Assembly (NCBI GenBank): GCA_026984795.1
Contig: JALSRK010000073.1
Coordinates: 62,001 to 126,000 of the forward strand
Origin: Solibacteraceae bacterium
GTDB lineage: Bacteria > Acidobacteriota > Terriglobia > Bryobacterales > Bryobacteraceae
DNA length: 64,000 nt
Direction: 5' to 3'
The position numbers and the translations under genes are program-made. Shown here in pieces: positions 35,289 to 44,943 of the stretch (position 1 is the stretch's first letter; each line of letters starts with the position of its first letter). A model generated the notes under the pieces. That model was given only the letters and a program-made list of their open reading frames with translations. It had not been told where the DNA came from and ran no database searches.

Positions 35289-37222
35289 CAAGTCACCGCC
35301 TTTCCAGCCGGTGCGTCCGCGCGGAACGTCCGGCCATCCTTACCGAACCAGAACCTGCGCCCGGCGACGTCCAGCTCGAATCCGTCCCCGCGCTCCTCGA
35401 GGCGGGCCGGCGGCGGCGCCGCGCTAGGATCCCCGGGCGTCAGGACGTGCAGGAAATAGACCGTTTCCGCCCCCTGCGACGCCGGCTCCACCTCGATCCG
35501 GGCGGCCGGCCAATAACGCTGCCAGCGGGGCGACAACTCCGGGTGCTCGGCCGGCGAGCATGGAACGGTGTGAATCCTGGGCTCGCGAGGCAGAAGCGTT
35601 TGCACGACCAACTCTCCCCCGCCCTTCCTCCAGCGGAACCGGGTTTCGCCGATTTCCGGCGCCGCCGAGCAGTGGACCACCCACCGGCACCTCAACCCCG
35701 GCCGAGCGGGCTGCACCCTGTCGAAGATCACGACGTGCTTCCAGCCGGCGAAGACCAGTTGGCGCGTGAACGCTTTCACCTTGGCCGGATCGTACGCCGC
35801 CGTCGCATCGCCGCAGGCGTAGACCAGATCATCGCAAGCCCGGTAGTCGAGGATCGATCCCGTCTTCACCACCGGATCGGCCAGGTAGGACTCCAGCGTC
35901 CCGTGGATCTGCCGGGAGAACTTGCGCTGCTCGCCTTCGTCCCGGGGATCAGAAGGATCACTGACGAGGATCGTGTTGTGATACTTCGTCGTCTTCGCGC
36001 CGTAGTAGTGATCCACCGCCAGGGGACTCTTGTAGAAGATCTCGAAATGCCCCTGGTCGAAGTGGCCGTGGTTGTCGCCGTAGTCGCCGCACTTGAACAG
36101 CAGCCAGACGTCGTCGGGCCCCCAGCCGGAGCGGGCCGCCAGCATCCCGATCGAGTCCCGGCCGAACAGCCGCGCCCGGGGCAACCCGGACCGTGGCCGC
36201 GACGGGATCGAGGGATCGTAGAAGACCTGGTACCAGCGCGACTCCCAGCGCGTCGAGCGGCCGCCGCAGTGGGCGCGGATCTCTTCGAGGAACCCCTGGA
36301 TGTACGGATCGCGCAGCTCGTAGGCCGCCTGGAGCATCAGCCGCATCGTGCCCTGACAACTGTTGGCCATCGAGTTGAACAGATCCCCGTAGCCGGCGAA
36401 AGTGTGGTCCGGCCGGAGCATGTACATCAGGTAATAGGCCATGTTCCGCGCCCAGTCGCTTTGCTTGCGGCGGGCCGTTTCCCAAAGGTTCTCGCCGCTG
36501 GCGGAACGCCACGCGGTCAGCATGCTGAAGACACTGCGGCACATGTACTTCTGGCCGTAGCTCATGGCGTTGAACCACGCCCCGCCCAGGTGCGCCCGGG
36601 CCGGGATCAGCCGCTCTTTCCAGTAGCGGATCCCGTAGTCGATGAAACGCGCCGCCTCTTCTCTTTCTCCATACAGAGCCAGGCCGGCGAACAGGACGGC
36701 GTTCGCCCAGGCGTACATGCGCGTGTGGTAGATGCTCGGCTCCCCCTCGAGATTCCGCATCGCCCGGCGGGCGCCGTCGATCAGGATCCCTTCGACGGCC
36801 ACGCGATCCTCCCCCGGGAAGCCGCGCCAGGTTCCTCTCAACCAGTCATAGGCGATGGAGATGGCTTCGATCTGGTCGCCTGCCGTCGTCGTCCAAGGTT
36901 CCGGGTTGAAGCCCTTCTTCATGTGCCCGACGGCCGTCTGCGCTGCTTCCTCCTCGCCGGTGATCACGTACAGCAGCGCCAGATCCGGCGCGGCTTCGGG
37001 GTCTGGTTTGCGCTTCAGACGCAGCGCATCGGCGAAAGCCGCCCCGCGCCGCCGCACTTCACCGAGGGTCAGCCGGTGCGGACCCCACTCGCGCCGGCGA
37101 AAGAACAGCCGCGGGTGCTCCGGATGGATGCTCCAGCCGCTCCGCGCCGGCAACAGGCCTGCGGCGGCTCCCGCGAGCAGGAATGTCCGCCGCGTGGTTC
37201 TGAATCCCTCGGAACGAAACAT
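35288..37222 (-). CDS. Heparinase II/III-like polysaccharide lyase-type protein (Tat signal)
   Basis: 644 residues. A Tat-like signal (RTTRRTFLLAGAAAGLLP) is followed by an alpha/alpha-toroid domain (about 40-330, with ISIAYDWLRG and YHTRMYAWANAVLFAGLALYG) and a beta-sandwich with the heparinase II/III signature GDYGDNHGHFDQGHFEIFY (from about 385). Such proteins cleave uronic-acid-containing polysaccharides by beta-elimination, but many relatives have no measured activity. It lies between the transglutaminase-like gene (19-nt gap) and the GMC gene (one-base overlap), so products may be oxidised by its neighbours. Confidence 0.75.
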   Translation of the reverse strand: MFRSEGFRTTRRTFLLAGAAAGLLPARSGWSIHPEHPRLFFRRREWGPHRLTLGEVRRRGAAFADALRLKRKPDPEAAPDLALLYVITGEEEAAQTAVGHMKKGFNPEPWTTTAGDQIEAISIAYDWLRGTWRGFPGEDRVAVEGILIDGARRAMRNLEGEPSIYHTRMYAWANAVLFAGLALYGEREEAARFIDYGIRYWKERLIPARAHLGGAWFNAMSYGQKYMCRSVFSMLTAWRSASGENLWETARRKQSDWARNMAYYLMYMLRPDHTFAGYGDLFNSMANSCQGTMRLMLQAAYELRDPYIQGFLEEIRAHCGGRSTRWESRWYQVFYDPSIPSRPRSGLPRARLFGRDSIGMLAARSGWGPDDVWLLFKCGDYGDNHGHFDQGHFEIFYKSPLAVDHYYGAKTTKYHNTILVSDPSDPRDEGEQRKFSRQIHGTLESYLADPVVKTGSILDYRACDDLVYACGDATAAYDPAKVKAFTRQLVFAGWKHVVIFDRVQPARPGLRCRWVVHCSAAPEIGETRFRWRKGGGELVVQTLLPREPRIHTVPCSPAEHPELSPRWQRYWPAARIEVEPASQGAETVYFLHVLTPGDPSAAPPPARLEERGDGFELDVAGRRFWFGKDGRTFRADAPAGKAVT

Positions 37223-37241
37223 GCCCGGCCCTCCTTCACCT

Positions 37242-38951
37242 TCAGTACGTGATCGCCAACGAGTTGCACCGGACCAGGCCCGGCGCGTCGATCTCGTAAA
37301 CCGCCACGTTGTTCTGAAAATCCTCCGGTTCGAGCACCTGCGTGTGCACGCGCTCGCCGCCGGCGGTCTGATACCGGTAGCTGACCTTCACCGGACCCCG
37401 CAGCGCCCCGGCGTCGTCCACCTTGAAGCGGATCGTGTTGCGCCCGGCGAAGATCTGCGGGATCGACATGATCCCGTTCTCGAACCACGTAGTCAGTCCC
37501 AGCGCACTCAGCCCCGCCGGCCCTCCGCTCGACGCTCCCGCATCCATTTGCAGCCGTAATTGGAAATGATAGACGCCATGGATGCTGACGTCGCGGCCGT
37601 TGAAACGTTTCCGGCCCAGTTCCACCGAGAAGCGCCCCGGCCCTTTGTGCAACGTCTGCCAGCGCGACCAGACGTCCGGCTCCCGCTCGTTCGCCGGCTT
37701 GGCCTGCAGGGTGCGGATCTGGAGCCGGACCTTGCCCGGCGCCCCTGCCAGCTCGCCTTCGAGCTTTCCCTCCACCAGGATGTACGGGCTATAGAAATCG
37801 AAAACCGCCTCGGCGGGCTGGGCGCCGTCGCCTTGGCGCAAAAAAGGCGCCGCCGCGGCGTGCTCGACGTTTGACAGGCGAATCCAGGCGTCCAGCGAGT
37901 CCGGCGAAGCCAACTCCGGCCGGTAGGTGATCCTGCCCCAGGCCTGCCCGATGGTCCGGCCGCCGGCCACCTGCTCGTTGTAACCTTCATCTGTCGGCAC
38001 CGTGGCCAGGTACGGCTTCGCCCACCGGTAGTTGGGGTCGTACTTCGGCCAGTTGCCGTCGAACATCGTCTCGGTCACGCGATAGAAACGCCCCGAGGGC
38101 AGGAACGGCTCTTCCTTCTTCGTATGCTCGCCCGCCGGCACGTAGAACATCCGCGCCGTGTTGTCCCAGAAGCGCTCGATCGTCGTGCCCCGCGGCAGCC
38201 GGAACCGCATGTCGTGGTACGGCGTGCCCATCTTGTACATGCCGTTGCCGAAGACGCACTCCACGGGGCGCCCGGCGGCGATCCAGCTCGGCTCGTCCTC
38301 GTAGTAGCACTCGTTGATCGCGAACGCCCGTTCCCACTCCTTGCCGAAGAACTCGAAGAACGGCCGGCTGCGGTGCTTGTAGATCCGGTTCTTCAAGATG
38401 TTCAGATCCACACCCACCTCGGGCCAGTCCAGCACCCGGGCGTCCGGCGCATCGCGCTCGATCAAGTAATAGCCGTAACGCGCGTCGAAGGCCCCGTAGT
38501 GGCCGTCCAACCGAAGCCGGTACATCGTGTGGTAGGTGTGGTCTTCATGCATGGTGATGACGCGTTCGGCCGACTTCGGGTCGCCCGTGTACTCCTGCCA
38601 CACGGCTTCGGCGATGCGGCTGTGCGTGTCGCAATAACCCCAGCCGTAGACGAAGAGGCTCTTGTGCACGTCGTGGACGGGGCGTTCCTTGCCATACTCG
38701 CCTTCGAAGGCCTGGATCATGCCGCCCACCGCCATCCGGTTGAACAGCCGCAGCCACTCGAAGAACGCCTTGCCCTTGGCCGTCTCCGAGGCGTGCTCCA
38801 CGCCGGCCAGGCGCATCACGTCGCGCATCCAGGTCTGGTGCGTCGTGCACTCCGGCCAGCGGTCGCTGACCACCAGCGGCCCGGTGACCAGCTCTCCGGC
38901 GTTCAACGGCAGCGAAAACAGGAAAAGAAAAACACAACAAAAACGCAACAT
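37242..38951 (-). CDS. Secreted protein with a transglutaminase-like Cys-His-Asp arrangement
   Basis: 569 residues with a signal peptide (MLRFCCVFLFLFSLPLNAG). Residues about 60-170 contain GWGYCDTHSRIAEAV (C107), YHTMYRL (H141, with H135 and H138 close by) and GAFDARYGYY (D156). This order and spacing resemble the catalytic triad of transglutaminase/papain-like folds. The rest is beta-rich, with a possible carbohydrate-binding part at the C-terminus. Family membership is my inference from the residues. It is the first of a four-gene minus-strand run with the lyase-like, GMC and subunit 3 genes, so it may act on the same secreted substrate. Confidence 0.5.
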   Translation of the reverse strand: MLRFCCVFLFLFSLPLNAGELVTGPLVVSDRWPECTTHQTWMRDVMRLAGVEHASETAKGKAFFEWLRLFNRMAVGGMIQAFEGEYGKERPVHDVHKSLFVYGWGYCDTHSRIAEAVWQEYTGDPKSAERVITMHEDHTYHTMYRLRLDGHYGAFDARYGYYLIERDAPDARVLDWPEVGVDLNILKNRIYKHRSRPFFEFFGKEWERAFAINECYYEDEPSWIAAGRPVECVFGNGMYKMGTPYHDMRFRLPRGTTIERFWDNTARMFYVPAGEHTKKEEPFLPSGRFYRVTETMFDGNWPKYDPNYRWAKPYLATVPTDEGYNEQVAGGRTIGQAWGRITYRPELASPDSLDAWIRLSNVEHAAAAPFLRQGDGAQPAEAVFDFYSPYILVEGKLEGELAGAPGKVRLQIRTLQAKPANEREPDVWSRWQTLHKGPGRFSVELGRKRFNGRDVSIHGVYHFQLRLQMDAGASSGGPAGLSALGLTTWFENGIMSIPQIFAGRNTIRFKVDDAGALRGPVKVSYRYQTAGGERVHTQVLEPEDFQNNVAVYEIDAPGLVRCNSLAITY

Positions 38952-39036
38952 CGGCTTCCCTCGATTCTACTGCGGGACGGGCCGGGGTGAAAACCGTTTG
39001 TGCAAGCGGCGGCGGCTCGGGTGCGGTGGAAGCCGT

Positions 39037-40323
39037 TCAGCGTTTCAGGTTGTAAAGAAAGTTCAACTGGAGACGGATCTCCTCGCCGGTGTAATCGGCG
39101 GGGAGCGGCGGGAACGGGTTCGATGCGGAGATGGCGGCCACGGCCGCCCGGTCGAGCGGTTCGGCGCCGGAGGGCACGGCGATCACCAGCTTAGGGACGT
39201 TGCCGGTCCGGTCGATGGCCAGTTGGATCACTACTTTGCCCCGGCGGCCGAGCTTGGCCGAGGCGGGCAGTACCGCGTACCAGTTCCTCCGGACGGCCGA
39301 GAGCACGCGGATGAGGTAGGGCCGGAAATCGACACCTTTCGGATCGCTCAACAGTTGGATGTTGCTCGCTGCGTTGCCTCGCGACGGCGGAATCCCGCGG
39401 GCCTCGAGCACTCCGCCGGGGGCCACGACGTCGCCCAGAACCATGCCCCGCCCGCCCCCGGAGCGGCTGATCTCGGCGATCGCCTGCTGCACGGAAGAGG
39501 AGGGTGGGCTGGGGATCGGGGAGCTTGTTCCCTCGCCTGTCCGTGAGATCCCACTAGTGGTTCTCGGGGGCGGAGTGGGCAAACTCACCGCGCCCGGCTT
39601 TTCGAAAGCCAGCAGCGGACGTTCCGGCTGCTTTTTCGTTTGGGAAGCCGCTGCTGGTGGATTCCCGGTACTTTCTTCAGGGGGAGGCGGCAGGGTTTCG
39701 GCGAGCAACTCGGGTGGGGGCGGCTCGGGGACGGAGACCGGCGCCGGCGGCGCGACCGCCGGAGGCGGCAACGGAGGCGGTGCGGTGATGCGAACCGCAT
39801 CGGAGCGTTTCGGGGCGGTGGGCGGCGATCCCGGCTCGGCCAGTAGACTCTCGAGGGTCACCTCGCGCACCGCCGGCGCGCCGGCCCCGGTCAGCTCCCG
39901 CAGGAGGCCCGGAGGCGGCGCCACGAGCTTCACCGGGGGGCCGAGGCGCAGCGCCGATTGGGATGGTTCGGGCGGCGGCAGCCCCATCCCGATCGGCGCG
40001 TTCAAGAGCCCGGCGACCAGGGCTGCGTGAATAGCCGCGGAAGCGGCGAAGGATCTCCCCGTCTTTCGGCTGGCGAAAGTCCCAGGCCCCGGAAGCAGCT
40101 CCAGATCGGCGGTTTCCCCGGCGGGTCGCGCCAGCAGCAGCAGGCGTGGGCGCGGCTGGTACTTCCACAGCCGTCGTGGAATCGTCCGCCAAGAATCGGG
40201 AATCTTACGGGGACGCCCTCCCCCCGGCGGAAGTCGATGTAAAGGCAGGAAACTGCCCAGCGTCAGGGGAAGACGCCGACCTGCTTCAACCCGGTCCGCC
40301 CCGCGACGCCCCAGGCGGCGCAT
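39037..40323 (-). CDS. TonB-family energy transducer
   Basis: 428 residues if it starts at the ATG at 40323, which overlaps the end of the Gfo/Idh gene by 38 nt; no other ATG or GTG lies before the conserved part, and no strong ribosome site is visible. The segment RKTGRSFAASAAIHAALVAGLL (from about 90) looks like the membrane anchor. A long proline-rich spacer follows (about 150-300, many PPP and EPPPPE units). The C-terminal TonB domain runs from YLIRVLSAVRRNWYAVLP to the end. TonB transmits proton-motive energy from ExbB/ExbD to outer-membrane receptors. No exbB or exbD gene is nearby. Confidence 0.85.
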   Translation of the reverse strand: MRRLGRRGADRVEAGRRLPLTLGSFLPLHRLPPGGGRPRKIPDSWRTIPRRLWKYQPRPRLLLLARPAGETADLELLPGPGTFASRKTGRSFAASAAIHAALVAGLLNAPIGMGLPPPEPSQSALRLGPPVKLVAPPPGLLRELTGAGAPAVREVTLESLLAEPGSPPTAPKRSDAVRITAPPPLPPPAVAPPAPVSVPEPPPPELLAETLPPPPEESTGNPPAAASQTKKQPERPLLAFEKPGAVSLPTPPPRTTSGISRTGEGTSSPIPSPPSSSVQQAIAEISRSGGGRGMVLGDVVAPGGVLEARGIPPSRGNAASNIQLLSDPKGVDFRPYLIRVLSAVRRNWYAVLPASAKLGRRGKVVIQLAIDRTGNVPKLVIAVPSGAEPLDRAAVAAISASNPFPPLPADYTGEEIRLQLNFLYNLKR

Positions 40324-41305
40324 GCGCTGAAAGAGACTGGGCAACGATTTTGCCGTGCTCTTCGATTTTACCAAGGATCTCCACGGCCACCTCCAGCGCC
40401 CGGAGCGCTTCCGTCCCGCCGACCTGGGGACGGCCGCGCGTTCGCACACACTCGAGAAACGATTCCAGCTCCCGTTTCAGCGGCTCCTCTTTTTCCACCC
40501 CCAGGGCACGGAAACCGAAGCGCCCGTCCGGCCCCACCTCCACCACCACGCCGTCCTGGCGCTGGTAGTCGACGGAGATGTACTGGCCCGGCTGAAACAA
40601 CCGGAGTTTCCGCACGCGCTCGGTGGAGACCCGGCTGGCCGTCAGATTGGCGATGCACCCGGTGGGGAACGCCAGCCGCACGTTGGCGATATCGACTTTC
40701 CCGCTCAGCACGGAGATGCCCGCCGCGCGCACTTCCGAGGGCTTGAGTCCGGTGAGGCACAAAACGATGTCCAGGTCGTGAATCATCAGATCCAGCACGA
40801 CGTCGATGTCCAGGCTGCGAGGCGTGAAGACGCTCAGCCGGTGGACTTCGAAGAAGAGAGGCAACGTCTTCAGCTTCCGGACGGCCTCGACCACCGGATT
40901 GAAGGATTCCAGGTGCCCTACCTGCAGAACGCGTCCAGCGCTCCGGGCCGAATCGACGAGCCGCTGCGCCCCGGTCAAAGAGGCGGCGATGGGCTTCTCG
41001 ACCAGGACATCGATGCCCGCTTCGAGCAGACCGCACCCAACGGCCACGTGGGCGCTGGTCGGCGCCGCCACCACTGCCGCATCCACCCGCCCGGGGAGTT
41101 CTTCCCAGCTCGTGAAAGCTTCGCAGCCAAACTCCTCCGCCGCTCGGCGGGCGCGTTCGGCGTCGGGGTCGGCGACGCCCACGAGTTCGGCGCCTGCGAG
41201 ACCGGCCAGCACCCGAAGGTGGTGACGGCCGAAAACCCCGGCCCCCACGACGGCGACCCGGACCGGGCGGGACGAATTTTTGTGTATCTGAGCGGAAAGA
41301 TTCAA
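40286..41305 (-). CDS. Gfo/Idh/MocA-family NAD(P)-dependent oxidoreductase
   Basis: 339 residues from a TTG at 41305 (LNLSAQIHKNSSRPVRVAVV), the best start I can see; the frame is open upstream into the sensor-kinase region. A Rossmann motif (VAVVGAGVFGRHHLRVLAG) at the start and EKPIA (about 110) are the family marks, with the Lys catalytic in many members. Substrates are usually sugars, inositol or sugar-nucleotides, including UDP-N-acetylglucosamine-type compounds in lipid A and surface-sugar synthesis. It diverges from the sensor-kinase gene and overlaps tonB downstream. Confidence 0.85.
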   Translation of the reverse strand: MNLSAQIHKNSSRPVRVAVVGAGVFGRHHLRVLAGLAGAELVGVADPDAERARRAAEEFGCEAFTSWEELPGRVDAAVVAAPTSAHVAVGCGLLEAGIDVLVEKPIAASLTGAQRLVDSARSAGRVLQVGHLESFNPVVEAVRKLKTLPLFFEVHRLSVFTPRSLDIDVVLDLMIHDLDIVLCLTGLKPSEVRAAGISVLSGKVDIANVRLAFPTGCIANLTASRVSTERVRKLRLFQPGQYISVDYQRQDGVVVEVGPDGRFGFRALGVEKEEPLKRELESFLECVRTRGRPQVGGTEALRALEVAVEILGKIEEHGKIVAQSLSAHAPPGASRGGPG

Positions 41306-41306
41306 G

Positions 41307-41324
41307 CTATAGTCTAGTCTATAG
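41307..41324. repeat. Paired CTATAG boxes in the Gfo-Idh/sensor-kinase divergent region
   Basis: CTATAG occurs at 41307-41312 and again at 41319-41324, six bases apart, so the pair is both a direct and an inverted repeat. The island is AT-rich in an otherwise GC-rich region of only 59 bases between two divergent starts. TATAGT at 41308-41313 matches five of six -10 positions on the plus strand, and TATAGA and TATAGC lie on the minus strand. It may combine -10 boxes for both genes. No good -35 hexamer was found. Confidence 0.35.
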
Positions 41325-41364
41325 GCCGCCTCGGCAATGGTCGAACAGATAAAGAGACGGAGAA

Positions 41365-44300
41365 GTGCGGCGTAGCACTTGGGCGCTGATCGTATGCTTC
41401 CTGGCGGCCACGGGCAGCGCGGCCGGCCAGCGCTATAGTTTCCGCCATTACGGGCAGCACGAGGGTCTGCAGAACCTCGTCGTCGAGTGCCTGTTCCAGG
41501 ACCGGACCGGCTTTCTGTGGGTGGGTACCCAGCATGGATTGTTCCGCTTCGACGGGGAAGAGTTTCGACGTTTCGGCGCCGAGCAGGGCCTGCCCGAGCT
41601 ATGGATCTATTCCATTCATGAAACGCCTGACCGGACGCTGTGGGTTGCGGCCGGCGCCACTCTGACACGGCTTGAAGGGGGACGCTTCCGCGTCGTCTCT
41701 ATCTCACCGGATCAGCCGAAGGTTGCCCGCCGGGGCTTGGCATCGGACGCCTACGGCCGCTTCTTCGTTGCCACCGACAGCGGCCTGTGGGTCGGCTTCC
41801 GCTCGGAAGGCCGGTACAAGTTCACGCGGGTTCCCACCCCCGCCGAAGCCGGCTCTCCGGCGGCCAGGGGGGTCCACGTCGCCCTCGGCGGAACCGTCTG
41901 GTACGGGTGCGGCACCGGGCTCTGCTGCCTGCGAGGCGGCCGGGTCGAGTTCTGGGGCCCGGCCCGCGGGGTTCCCAAGGACCGCTGGGACGCCGTGATC
42001 ACCGGCCACGACGGCCGCCTCTGGGCGCGAAGCTCCCGGCGTCTGATCCTGCGGGAGGGAGGCGCGCAGAAGTTCCATGACGCCTCCAAAGACGTGGCCC
42101 AGTCCAGTGACTTCGGCGCCTTGGCCGTCGATCGGGCGGGAATGGTCTTGGTCCCGACAGACCGGGGCCTCTACCGGGAGGCGGCGGGCGGCTGGCAAGT
42201 GATCAGCGAGGCCCAGGGCCTGCGCACCGGCTCCACGGCCGATGCGTTGGAAGACAGGGAGGGATCCATTTGGATCGCCATGCTCGGTGGTGGGCTGGCC
42301 CGATGGGTCGGCGACCGGGAATGGGAAGCCTGGACCACCGCCGAGGGTTTGAGCAACAACGTCATCTGGGACATCCGCCGGGGACCCGACGGCAGCCTTT
42401 GGGTGGGTACCGACCACGGCTTGAACTGCTGGCCCGCCGGCGGCCGGGGATGGCGGATCTGGACCGAGGCCGACGGACTGCCCGGCAACCGTGTCCGGGC
42501 GCTGGCGCTCGATAAGGCCGGAAGGATCTGGGCGGGCCTCTCGCCGGGAGGGCTCGCCAGGCTCGACCCGAAGTCGGGAACGATCGTGCGTTTTGGAGCC
42601 GACTCCGGGCTGGATGCCGACCGGCCGACTTTCTTGTTGATCGACCGCCACAACCGGTTGTGGGTCTCCGCGGACGGGGGCCTGTTCCGCAGTACGCCCC
42701 TCGGCGCCACTGTCCGTTTCCGGCGCCTGCGCCCACCTGGCGTGCCGGCCGATGGAGATTTCTTCGAGATCCTCGAAGACCGGCGGGGCCGGATATGGGT
42801 GGCTACCGCACATGGCCTGCTCTGTCACGAGAACGGGGAGTGGCTCCGGCTCACCAGCGCCGACGGCCTCGCCGACGACGCTGTCGGGTACCTGGCCGAA
42901 GACCGTGACGGGAACTTGTGGGTCGCCTACCGCCGGAGCCTCGGGATCAGCCGGGGCCGGCGCGTCAAGGGCCGCCTCGAGTTCGAGCATTTCACCACCG
43001 CCGACGGCCTTTCTTCGAACAACGCCGTTTTCGTCGGGGTGGACGGCCGGGGCTATGTCTGGGTGGGTACCGACGCCGGCGTGGATGTCTACGACGGCTG
43101 GCGGTGGCAGCACTACAGCCGCGAAGACGGCTTGATCTGGGACGACTGCGACGGGAGCAGTTTTCTGGCCGGGCCCGGCCGGGAGGTGTGGATCGGGACC
43201 AGCGCCGGTCTGGCCCGATACCACCCCCGCCAACAGCCCGCGCCGGACTATATTCCGCCGGTAGTCGTCACCCGCGCCCAGCTCGGCGACCGCACGATCC
43301 GCCCCGGCGAACTGCTCCGGGCCCCTTACCGGGACCGTTCGCTGCTCGTGCGCTTCGCCGCCCTGACGTTCCGCAACCGCCACAAGGTCCGGTTCCGTTA
43401 CCGGCTGGCCGGTTTCGAAGAGACCTGGGTGGAGACCCGCCAGAGCGAAGTCCGCTATCCGCAACTGCCTCCCGGCGCATACACGTTTGAAGTCGCCGCT
43501 CAAAGCGCCCGCGGAGTCTGGAGCGCGAAGCCCGCGGCGCTGAGCTTCGAGATCCTTACGCCCTGGTGGCGCTCCTGGTGGTTCAACGGCCTGTTGATTC
43601 TGTTGCTCGTCTCCGGCACCCGGCACTGGCTCCACCGCCGAATGCACCGGCTCGAGGAAGACCGGCGCCGGCTGGAGGCCGCTGTGGCGGACCGCACCCG
43701 CCAGCTCCAGATCGAGCGGGACCGGGCGGAGACGGCCAACCGTCTCAAGAGTGAGTTCCTGGCGAACATGAGCCACGAGATCCGCACGCCGATGAACGGC
43801 ATCGTAGGCATGACAGAGCTCTTGCTCTCCACCCGCCTCACCCCCGAGCAACGTGAGTCTCTCGACGTCGTCCTTTCCTCGGCCGACTCGCTGCTGGGAC
43901 TGCTGAACGACATCCTGGATTTCTCCAAGATCGAAGCCGGGCGTCTCGAACTGGAACGGAAGCCCTTCTCCCTGCGCCGGTGCGTCACCGGTTCCGTACA
44001 GGCGCTCCAGTTCGCTGCCCGGCAAAAGGACCTCCATCTCGACGCGCACGTTTCGCCGGATGTCCCCGACCGCCTGATCGGCGATGCCGGCCGTTTGCGC
44101 CAAGTGCTGGTCAACCTGCTCGGGAACGGCCTCAAATTCACCGATCGCGGGTCGGTGGACCTGCAGGTGGCCAGGGCCGGACTCGCCGGTGAGATCGCCA
44201 CGCTACGGTTTGCGGTCCGGGATACGGGCATCGGGATCTCTCTCGACGACCAGCAGGTCATTTTTGAAGAGTTTCGCCAGGCAGACGGTTCGAGCACCCG

Positions 44301-44892
44301 GCGCTACGGCGGCACCGGCCTCGGTTTGGCGATCTCGAAACGTCTCGTCGAATTGATGGGGGGGCGAATCTGGGTGACCAGCCGGAAAGGGCAGGGGTCC
44401 ACTTTCTTCTTCACCGCGAAGTTCCCGCTGGCCCCGGCGGCGGTCGAGCCATCCATCCCTTCCACAGCCGGGCGAGCCGCGGATACGGCCGCGCCGCGCC
44501 GGCGTCTCCGGATCTTGCTGGCCGAAGACAACCCTATCAACCAGACCGTGGCCATCCGCCTGCTCGAGAAGTCCGGCCACCGGGTCGTTCCTGTCACCGA
44601 CGGTTTGCAAGCCCTCCAGATGCTGGAAAAAGAGTCGTTCGACGTCGTCCTGATGGATGTCCAGATGCCGAACATGGACGGTATCGAAGCGACGCTGGCG
44701 ATCCGTGCCCGGGAACGGTATTGGGGCCGGCGGGTTCCCATCATTGCCATGACCGCCCATGCCATGAAAGGCGACGCCGAACGCTGCCGGAACGCCGGAA
44801 TGGACGGCTACATCTCCAAACCGGTGCACGCTGAGGAACTGGCCCGGCTCGTCCAGGAAATCGCCACGCCAAGCCGCCGGTCACAAAGCTGA
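41365..44892 (+). CDS. Hybrid sensor histidine kinase with periplasmic Reg_prop/Y_Y_Y propeller
   Basis: 1175 residues from a GTG at 41365 with GGAG just upstream. A signal peptide (to about GSAAGQ) precedes two-component-propeller repeats (about 25-640; units such as [15 protein letters not shown] and [13 protein letters not shown]) and a Y_Y_Y domain (about 640-730). One transmembrane helix (about 736-755) leads to a coiled coil, HisKA with H804 in [12 protein letters not shown], an ATPase domain ([19 protein letters not shown]) and a receiver domain with E1054, D1055 and phospho-acceptor D1098 ([11 protein letters not shown]). It lacks the AraC-type output domain of Bacteroides hybrid systems, so signalling must pass to another protein. 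The ligand is probably a polysaccharide fragment. Confidence 0.92.
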   Translation: MRRSTWALIVCFLAATGSAAGQRYSFRHYGQHEGLQNLVVECLFQDRTGFLWVGTQHGLFRFDGEEFRRFGAEQGLPELWIYSIHETPDRTLWVAAGATLTRLEGGRFRVVSISPDQPKVARRGLASDAYGRFFVATDSGLWVGFRSEGRYKFTRVPTPAEAGSPAARGVHVALGGTVWYGCGTGLCCLRGGRVEFWGPARGVPKDRWDAVITGHDGRLWARSSRRLILREGGAQKFHDASKDVAQSSDFGALAVDRAGMVLVPTDRGLYREAAGGWQVISEAQGLRTGSTADALEDREGSIWIAMLGGGLARWVGDREWEAWTTAEGLSNNVIWDIRRGPDGSLWVGTDHGLNCWPAGGRGWRIWTEADGLPGNRVRALALDKAGRIWAGLSPGGLARLDPKSGTIVRFGADSGLDADRPTFLLIDRHNRLWVSADGGLFRSTPLGATVRFRRLRPPGVPADGDFFEILEDRRGRIWVATAHGLLCHENGEWLRLTSADGLADDAVGYLAEDRDGNLWVAYRRSLGISRGRRVKGRLEFEHFTTADGLSSNNAVFVGVDGRGYVWVGTDAGVDVYDGWRWQHYSREDGLIWDDCDGSSFLAGPGREVWIGTSAGLARYHPRQQPAPDYIPPVVVTRAQLGDRTIRPGELLRAPYRDRSLLVRFAALTFRNRHKVRFRYRLAGFEETWVETRQSEVRYPQLPPGAYTFEVAAQSARGVWSAKPAALSFEILTPWWRSWWFNGLLILLLVSGTRHWLHRRMHRLEEDRRRLEAAVADRTRQLQIERDRAETANRLKSEFLANMSHEIRTPMNGIVGMTELLLSTRLTPEQRESLDVVLSSADSLLGLLNDILDFSKIEAGRLELERKPFSLRRCVTGSVQALQFAARQKDLHLDAHVSPDVPDRLIGDAGRLRQVLVNLLGNGLKFTDRGSVDLQVARAGLAGEIATLRFAVRDTGIGISLDDQQVIFEEFRQADGSSTRRYGGTGLGLAISKRLVELMGGRIWVTSRKGQGSTFFFTAKFPLAPAAVEPSIPSTAGRAADTAAPRRRLRILLAEDNPINQTVAIRLLEKSGHRVVPVTDGLQALQMLEKESFDVVLMDVQMPNMDGIEATLAIRARERYWGRRVPIIAMTAHAMKGDAERCRNAGMDGYISKPVHAEELARLVQEIATPSRRSQS

Positions 44893-44943
44893 CGGCCGGA
44901 CGCCGGGCAGCCGGAAGGGATCCGCCGCCCCCTCTTCGTTCGT

